From: an uncultured Selenomonas sp.
GTDB lineage: Bacteria > Bacillota > Negativicutes > Selenomonadales > Selenomonadaceae
Direction of reading: 5' to 3'
Length of the DNA: 7,691 bases
NCBI GenBank assembly: GCA_905373085.1
Contig: CAJPRR010000109.1
Coordinates: 1 to 7,691, forward strand
Shown here: piece after piece, positions 3,434 through 7,691 of the stretch
How the letters are laid out: each line of letters opens with the position of its first letter
Numbering within the stretch: position 1 is the stretch's first letter
The notes under the pieces: generated by a model
Seen by the model: the letters and a program-made list of their open reading frames with translations, nothing else
Told to the model about the DNA's origin: nothing
Databases searched by the model: none
Program-made: the position numbers and the translations under genes

Positions 3434-6051
3434 TGTCAGAATCGAAATACAGAATCACCGATTTGGCAAAGGAATTCAAGACGGACAAAGATACCATTAT
3501 TGATATTCTGAAAAGCAAGAACTACAAGGTAAGAAACCAGTTCAGCGCAGTCGGTGAAGAGGAGCGTGCAGCGGTCAAAGCTGAGCTCGGCCGCACGGCA
3601 AAACCCGTACGCAAGGAGTCCCTGCAGAGCAAATCCCCCGCTCCGAAGGCCGCCGAGCGTCCGGCAAAGAAAGAGAAGGAAAAGCGTCCTGCACCGGCTC
3701 CTGCGCCGGCAGCGAAAAAACCCGCAGCGGAGCAGAGCGCTCCGCCGGCAGCTGCTGAGAAGCCGGCGCCGCAGCAGCCCGCAGTCGAGGAGAAGCCCGT
3801 GCTGCGTGCACGCACGAAGGCGCCCGGCATTGTGATCGTGCGTCAGGCACCTGCCAAGACGCGTTCGGAGAGCTCTGATCGTCCGCGTTCGTCCGGCAAT
3901 GCGTCGGGGAGATCCGGCGACCGTCCCGCACGTCCTGCGGGCGGACGCGGCGGCGCGCGCCCCGGAGCACCTGCGGCAGCAATCCCGCCGCCGCCCGCGA
4001 CTGAGGGACGCAGCGATAGCCGCAGACGCGGCGGACGCGGCGGCGAGGGGAGTGCCGCCGGCGGCGACCGCAGCCGCGGCGGGCGCGGCGGTGCACGCCG
4101 TGACCGCGAGGAGCGCACGGATCTGCGTCAGGCAGAGCGCAGCCGTGGCGGCGCGCGCAAGGGGCGCAAGGGACGCGCAGCAGCGACCGCACCCGCGCCA
4201 AAGGCGGAGATTGCACGTCCGAAGCATATCAAGCTGCCCGAGACAATCGCCGTCAAGGATCTCGCGTCCAAGATGAGCTATACGGCGGCAGACATCATCA
4301 AGAAGCTCCTCTTGATGGGCGTTATGGCGAGCATCAATCAGGAGATCGACTACGATACGGCATCCCTCGTTGCAGCCGAGTTCGGCGTGACGACGGAGGA
4401 GCTGCCGCCGGATGTCGACCCGACGCTGATCCCGGAGATCGAGGACGATCCGAAGACACTCAAGGATCGCCCGCCGGTCGTCACCGTCATGGGTCACGTC
4501 GACCACGGCAAGACCTCGCTGCTCGATGCAATCCGCAATACCTCCGTCAGCTCGCATGAGGCGGGCGGTATCACCCAGCACATCGGCGCCTATCAGGTCG
4601 TCTGTCAGGGCAAGAAGATCGTCTTCCTCGATACGCCGGGTCATGAGGCGTTCACGGCAATGCGTGCGCGCGGCGCACAGATCACGGACGTGGCGATTCT
4701 CGTCGTTGCAGCGGATGACGGCGTCATGCCTCAGACGGTCGAGGCAATCGACCATGCGAAATCGGCGCAGGTGCCCATCATCATCGCCATCAACAAGATT
4801 GACAAGCCGGGTGCAAACCCCGATCGCGTCAAGCAGGAGCTCATGGAATACGGGCTCGTTGTCGAGGAATACGGCGGCGACACGATCATGGTGCCCGTCT
4901 CGGCAAAGCAGCGCATCGGCATCGATGACCTGCTCGAGAATATTCTGCTCGTTGCCGAGGTCGAGGAGCTCAAGGCGAACCCGAACCGCGAGGCGCGCGG
5001 CGTCATCATCGAGGCAAAGCTCGACAAGGGGCGCGGCTCGGTCGCAACGGTGCTCGTTCAGAGCGGTACGCTCCGCATCGGCGACTCCATCGTCGTTGGT
5101 ACGGCGTACGGTCACGTGCGCGCGATGATCAACGATCGCGGCGACAACGTGAAAAAGGCGGGTCCCTCCATGCCTGTGGAGATTCTCGGTCTGAACGATG
5201 TGCCGTCGGCGGGCGACATCCTCGCCGCCGTCGATGAGAAGCAGGCGCGCTCGATTGCAGAGGCACGCCTCGGCAACCAGCGCCGCGACCTCATCAAGTC
5301 GAAGAGCGTTTCGCTCGACGCGCTTTTCCAGCAGATTCAGGAAGGCGACATCAAGGATCTCAACATCGTCGTCAAGGCGGACGTGCAGGGCTCGGTCGAG
5401 GCGCTCAACTCGGCGCTGCTCGGGCTCAACAAGAACGACGAAGTGCGCGTCAGCATCGTGCACTCGGGCGTCGGCGCCGTCAGCGAGTCGGACATCATGC
5501 TCGCGACGGCATCGAAGGCGATCGTCATTGCGTTCAACGTGCGTCCGGATGCAAATGCACGCCGTCTTGCCGACACGGAGGATGTGGACATCCGCACCTA
5601 CCGCGTTATCTACGATGCGCTGAACGATGTCAAGGACGCGATGAGCGGCATGCTCAAGCCGAAGTACAAAGAGGTCATTCAGGGACGCGTCGAGATCCGT
5701 CAGGTCATGCGCTTCTCCAAGGCGCTGGTTGCAGGCTCGTACGTCCTCGAGGGCAAGATTCACAACAACTCGAAGATCCGCATCCTGCGCGACAACGTCG
5801 AACTCTTCGACGGGGAGATCGACTCCCTGCGCCGCTTCAAGGATGAGGTGAAGGAGGTCGCCGCCGGCTATGAGTGCGGCATCTCCATCATCGATTTCCG
5901 CGATTTCCAGGAGGGCGACATCATCGAGGCATATACGATGGAGGAGATCGAGACCTCCATCGCCGAGGCGAACAAGGCGGCAGAGCAGAAGCGCGAGGCG
6001 CAGGCTGCTGCGGCCGCAGCAGCGGCAGCGGTGGAAGAAAACGCCGAGTAA
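3433..6051 (+). CDS. infB: Translation initiation factor IF-2
   Basis: IF2 is the GTPase that brings formylmethionyl initiator tRNA to the 30S P site and promotes 50S joining. The protein has 872 residues. The first IF2-N module is at about 4-50 (YRITDLAKEF...IIDILKSKNYKVRN). A long disordered linker follows at about 52-262: Ala/Pro/Lys-rich first, then Arg/Gly-rich with GGRGG blocks near 170-176, 200-204 and 216-220. The second IF2-N module is at about 265-325. The G domain has G1 GHVDHGKT (354-361), G2 GGITQHIG, G3 DTPGHEAF (400-407), G4 NKID (454-457) and G5 SAK (490-492), all intact. Domains II, III and the tRNA-binding C2 follow. The end is odd: after the usual C2 terminus (AYTMEEIE, to 840) there is a 32-residue Ala-rich tail containing nine consecutive alanines (858-866). 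ATG 3433 is chosen; a TTG at 3430 lies too near GGGGGTGG (3421-3428). Confidence 0.98.
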   Translation: MSESKYRITDLAKEFKTDKDTIIDILKSKNYKVRNQFSAVGEEERAAVKAELGRTAKPVRKESLQSKSPAPKAAERPAKKEKEKRPAPAPAPAAKKPAAEQSAPPAAAEKPAPQQPAVEEKPVLRARTKAPGIVIVRQAPAKTRSESSDRPRSSGNASGRSGDRPARPAGGRGGARPGAPAAAIPPPPATEGRSDSRRRGGRGGEGSAAGGDRSRGGRGGARRDREERTDLRQAERSRGGARKGRKGRAAATAPAPKAEIARPKHIKLPETIAVKDLASKMSYTAADIIKKLLLMGVMASINQEIDYDTASLVAAEFGVTTEELPPDVDPTLIPEIEDDPKTLKDRPPVVTVMGHVDHGKTSLLDAIRNTSVSSHEAGGITQHIGAYQVVCQGKKIVFLDTPGHEAFTAMRARGAQITDVAILVVAADDGVMPQTVEAIDHAKSAQVPIIIAINKIDKPGANPDRVKQELMEYGLVVEEYGGDTIMVPVSAKQRIGIDDLLENILLVAEVEELKANPNREARGVIIEAKLDKGRGSVATVLVQSGTLRIGDSIVVGTAYGHVRAMINDRGDNVKKAGPSMPVEILGLNDVPSAGDILAAVDEKQARSIAEARLGNQRRDLIKSKSVSLDALFQQIQEGDIKDLNIVVKADVQGSVEALNSALLGLNKNDEVRVSIVHSGVGAVSESDIMLATASKAIVIAFNVRPDANARRLADTEDVDIRTYRVIYDALNDVKDAMSGMLKPKYKEVIQGRVEIRQVMRFSKALVAGSYVLEGKIHNNSKIRILRDNVELFDGEIDSLRRFKDEVKEVAAGYECGISIIDFRDFQEGDIIEAYTMEEIETSIAEANKAAEQKREAQAAAAAAAAAVEENAE
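6004..6023. repeat. Perfect 20-bp palindrome in the poly-alanine codons at the infB 3' end
   Basis: Bases 6004-6013 (GCTGCTGCGG) are followed immediately by their exact inverse, 6014-6023 (CCGCAGCAGC). In RNA this can form an 8-bp GC-rich stem with a GGCC loop. It encodes part of the nine-alanine run and lies just before the infB stop. No T-run follows, so it is not an intrinsic terminator. It may simply result from mixed GCN alanine codons. Confidence 0.6.
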
Positions 6052-6142
6052 ATATGTGTGATACAGAGGTGCAGTCCATCGGCCCGCTCTGCGGGTCGGA
6101 GGGCTGTGCCCCTTTGTATAGAGAAAAGATAGGAGGCGTACC
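6052..6142 (+). promoter_or_regulatory. infB–rbfA spacer with two hairpins
   Basis: This 91-nt gap is the longest inside the operon. CGGCCCGC (6080-6087) pairs with GCGGGTCG (6091-6098) over 8 bp, including one G·U, with a TCT loop. GGGC/GCCC (6101-6104, 6108-6111) makes a smaller hairpin followed by CTTTG. The T content is too low for efficient termination. Likely roles are a partial attenuator, an mRNA-processing site or a stability element. No convincing promoter was found in it. Confidence 0.5.
6131..6136 (+). promoter_or_regulatory. Ribosome-binding site that fixes the rbfA TTG start
   Basis: A perfect AGGAGG stands six bases before TTG 6143-6145, where the sequence begins to match RbfA (MAKVRVEKLQ). 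No ATG or GTG in the same frame lies at a suitable distance, so the TTG start is well supported. Confidence 0.85.
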
Positions 6143-6517
6143 TTGGCAAAGGTTCGCGTTGAAAAACTACAGGAACTCATCAAACAGGAAGTCAGCGACA
6201 TTATTTTCAATGAGCTGAAAGATCCGCGCATCGGCTTTGTGACCGTGACCTCCGTCGCGTGTACGGAAGATCTGCGCGAGGCGAAGATCTACGTCAGCGT
6301 CATGGGGGATGAGAAGAAGGCGCGCGATACGCTGCACGGGCTCGAGAGCTCGCTCGGCTTTGTGCGGCGCGAGGTCGGCAAACGCATTCGCCTGCGCTTC
6401 ACGCCTGAAATCAGCTTTGTACTCGATACCTCGCTGAACTACAGCGACCACATTCAGCGGCTGCTGAACGAGATTCACGAAGATAGACCCGCAGGGGAAA
6501 AGGGGGAGGACGCATGA
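6143..6517 (+). CDS. rbfA: 30S ribosome-binding factor RbfA
   Basis: RbfA binds the 30S subunit near the 5' end of 16S rRNA and supports late processing and maturation; it is also linked to cold adaptation in model bacteria. The 124-residue protein has the single KH-like fold of the family. Helix one is RVEKLQELIKQEVSDIIFNE, then LKDPRIGFVTVTSV (25-38), the central strand AKIYVSVMGD (47-56), and the signature RLRFTPEISFVLDTSLNYSD (about 83-102). The protein ends in a short polar Glu/Gly/Lys tail. It starts at TTG with a perfect AGGAGG upstream. Its TGA overlaps the ATG of nrnA (ATGA), so those two genes are probably translationally coupled. Confidence 0.96.
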   Translation: MAKVRVEKLQELIKQEVSDIIFNELKDPRIGFVTVTSVACTEDLREAKIYVSVMGDEKKARDTLHGLESSLGFVRREVGKRIRLRFTPEISFVLDTSLNYSDHIQRLLNEIHEDRPAGEKGEDA

Positions 6518-7461
6518 AGATCACATTGGACGAAGCCGCAAAGATGGTCGGCGACGCGCAGACCATCATCCTCACGTCGCATATCCGCCCCGATGGGGAC
6601 TCCATCGGCTCGACACTCGGGCTGATGCACTGGCTCAGGGCACAGGGCAAGGACGCACGGGTTCTGATTGACGACGAACTGCCGCGCATTTTCAACATCC
6701 TGCCGGGGATTGAGACGATCGAGCGCCCCGCAGAGGGAAAACGCTATGCCGCCGACCTCCTCATCGTCTGCGATGTGGAGCTGAAGCGCACGGGCGAGGT
6801 GCTCCCCGCTGTCGATGCCGTGCACGTGCTGAACATCGATCATCACGTGACAAATGACGAGGAGGCGGAGTATCTCTATCTGAATCCGGACTACGCGGCG
6901 ACCTGCGAGATCATGCACGACCTGATCCTCGCGATGGGCGGCACGTTCTCGCTCGATGTTGCGATCTGTCTCTATACGGGCATGGCGACCGATACGGGAT
7001 TTTTCCGCTTCTCGAATACGACGCCGCACACGATGCGCGCAGCGGCAGACCTTATCGAGGTCGGCGTAAAGCCAAATATCATCTCCGTGGCAATGGAGCT
7101 CAAATCCTACGACGAGGTCATGGCGCAGGTCAGGGCGATCCGTCACCTTGAGATGTTCCATGACGGCAAGGTTGCGGCGGTCTTTATCGACGAGGAAAAG
7201 GCGAAGGAAGTCACGACAACGGAGGGGCTGCTCGATGCGCTGCGCGTGATCGAGGGGACGCAGGTCGTCTTCTTCATGAAGTGGCTCGAGAAGGATACGT
7301 ATCGCGTCAGCATGCGTTCGAAGGGCACAAATGTCTCGCGCATTGCGCAGGTCTTCGACGGCGGCGGGCACATCCGCGCGGCGGGCTGCACGATCCATGC
7401 TCCTTTTGACGAGGCGAAGCAGAAGATCCTCACGGCAATCGGGGAGGAGCTGAACCGTTAA
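6514..7461 (+). CDS. nrnA: DHH/DHHA1 phosphoesterase, NrnA-type oligoribonuclease/pAp phosphatase
   Basis: NrnA-type enzymes degrade 2-5 nt RNAs and dephosphorylate 3'-phosphoadenosine 5'-phosphate in the cytoplasm, replacing Orn in Firmicutes. The 315-residue length fits. The DHH domain carries the metal ligands in order: SHIRPDGDSIGS (His23, Asp27, Asp29), VCD (Asp87), NIDHHVTND (DHH at 109-111) and TGMATDTGFFRFSN (Asp160). The DHHA1 domain ends with the substrate-binding FDGGGHIRAAGC (281-291, His286). All key residues appear present, so it should be active. ATG 6514 overlaps the rbfA stop and follows GGGGGAGG (6502-6509). The position between rbfA and truB is typical for Firmicutes. A narrower specificity (only pAp, or cyclic-dinucleotide breakdown products) cannot be excluded from sequence. 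Confidence 0.93.
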   Translation: MKITLDEAAKMVGDAQTIILTSHIRPDGDSIGSTLGLMHWLRAQGKDARVLIDDELPRIFNILPGIETIERPAEGKRYAADLLIVCDVELKRTGEVLPAVDAVHVLNIDHHVTNDEEAEYLYLNPDYAATCEIMHDLILAMGGTFSLDVAICLYTGMATDTGFFRFSNTTPHTMRAAADLIEVGVKPNIISVAMELKSYDEVMAQVRAIRHLEMFHDGKVAAVFIDEEKAKEVTTTEGLLDALRVIEGTQVVFFMKWLEKDTYRVSMRSKGTNVSRIAQVFDGGGHIRAAGCTIHAPFDEAKQKILTAIGEELNR

Positions 7462-7464
7462 GAC

Positions 7465-7691
7465 GTGGACGGATTTATCAACGTATTAAAACCCACAGGG
7501 CTTTCGTCGCACGATGTCATCGACATTGTGCGGCGTATTTTTAAGCAGAAGCGCGTGGGGCATGCGGGCACGCTCGACCCTGCGGCGGCGGGCATCCTGC
7601 CCGTTGCACTCGGCCGCGCGGCGCGGCTTGTGGAGTATATGGAGGGCGCAGACAAGTCCTATCGTGCGGAGATTGCATTCGGCTATGCGAC
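7465..7691 (+). CDS. truB: tRNA pseudouridine(55) synthase TruB, 5' part
   Basis: TruB converts U55 in the T-loop of tRNAs to pseudouridine and also acts as a tRNA-folding chaperone. The window holds the first 75 codons; the gene runs off the right edge. GTG 7465 gives DGFINVLKPTGLSSHDV, the usual start of the family. The catalytic motif RVGHAGTLDPAAAGILPVAL contains the nucleophile Asp38. Next comes GRAARLVEYMEGADKSYRAE, where many homologues read GRATRL. The start lies three bases after the nrnA stop. The best ribosome-binding sequence, GGGGAGGAG (7441-7449), is about 15 nt upstream, which is longer than ideal and suggests reliance on coupling to nrnA translation. Confidence 0.95.
   Translation, partial: MDGFINVLKPTGLSSHDVIDIVRRIFKQKRVGHAGTLDPAAAGILPVALGRAARLVEYMEGADKSYRAEIAFGYA

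Noticed and set aside
6054..6218. Possible 54-codon gene with several cysteines starting in the infB–rbfA gap
   Set aside because: There is no ribosome-binding site before the ATG, it overlaps rbfA in another frame, and it ends inside rbfA without recognisable features.
3436..6231. Antisense open frame of 931 codons opposite infB
   Set aside because: It lies almost exactly opposite infB, whose domains and motifs are intact. Long antisense frames arise from GC-rich codon bias, and the translation is an Arg/Leu/Asp-rich shadow without recognisable domains or a supported start.
6475..7398. Antisense open frame of 307 codons opposite nrnA
   Set aside because: The forward frame has complete DHH and DHHA1 motifs; the reverse frame is low-information and has no family features.

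Overview
This window carries most of the conserved translation and transcription operon rimP–nusA–ylxR–ylxQ–infB–rbfA–nrnA–truB, all on the plus strand, with truB cut off by the right edge. The gene order, the presence of ylxR and the L7Ae-like ylxQ between nusA and infB, and an NrnA-type DHH phosphoesterase before truB are typical of Firmicutes sensu lato. The GC-rich codon use combined with that gene set suggests a Negativicutes member, most likely Selenomonas or a close relative. That assignment is an inference from composition and content, not a search.

Region 1-278 holds no gene. It contains a 126-bp imperfect palindrome built from C/G-rich hairpins (16-141), a very strong intrinsic terminator (162-209), and a near-consensus sigma-70-type promoter (212-240) immediately behind the terminator's T-run. 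The first 12 bases are an inverted copy of the terminator's right arm, so the left part may be a small mobile or repeated element.

Region 279-1127 is a Rpn-family (PD-(D/E)XK) recombination-promoting nuclease gene. It is complete in length but interrupted by one in-frame TAG at codon 58, ahead of the predicted catalytic Asp. Its last codons lie in a 13-bp-stem palindrome (1121-1149), which also contains the -35 of a good promoter (TTTACA, 17 bp, extended -10 TGCTATACT) placed to drive rimP. The rimP leader folds into a perfect 11-bp hairpin with a GGAA loop.

Region 1235-7691 is the operon. Genes are tightly packed: nusA/ylxR abut, ylxR/ylxQ overlap by ATGA, ylxQ/infB by TGATG, and rbfA/nrnA by ATGA. 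The exception is a 91-nt gap with hairpins between infB and rbfA. The products act together: NusA controls elongation, termination and antitermination; RimP and RbfA mature the 30S subunit; IF2 delivers initiator tRNA; TruB makes tRNA pseudouridine 55; YlxR and YlxQ are RNA-binding accessory proteins; NrnA degrades very short RNAs and pAp.

No clearly new system is visible. The points most worth a second look are a NusA KH1 loop that has lost its GXXG motif, Ala/Glu-rich C-terminal tails on both NusA and IF2, the palindrome over the rimP promoter, the nonsense-interrupted nuclease with an intact promoter, and the repeat structure at the left edge.
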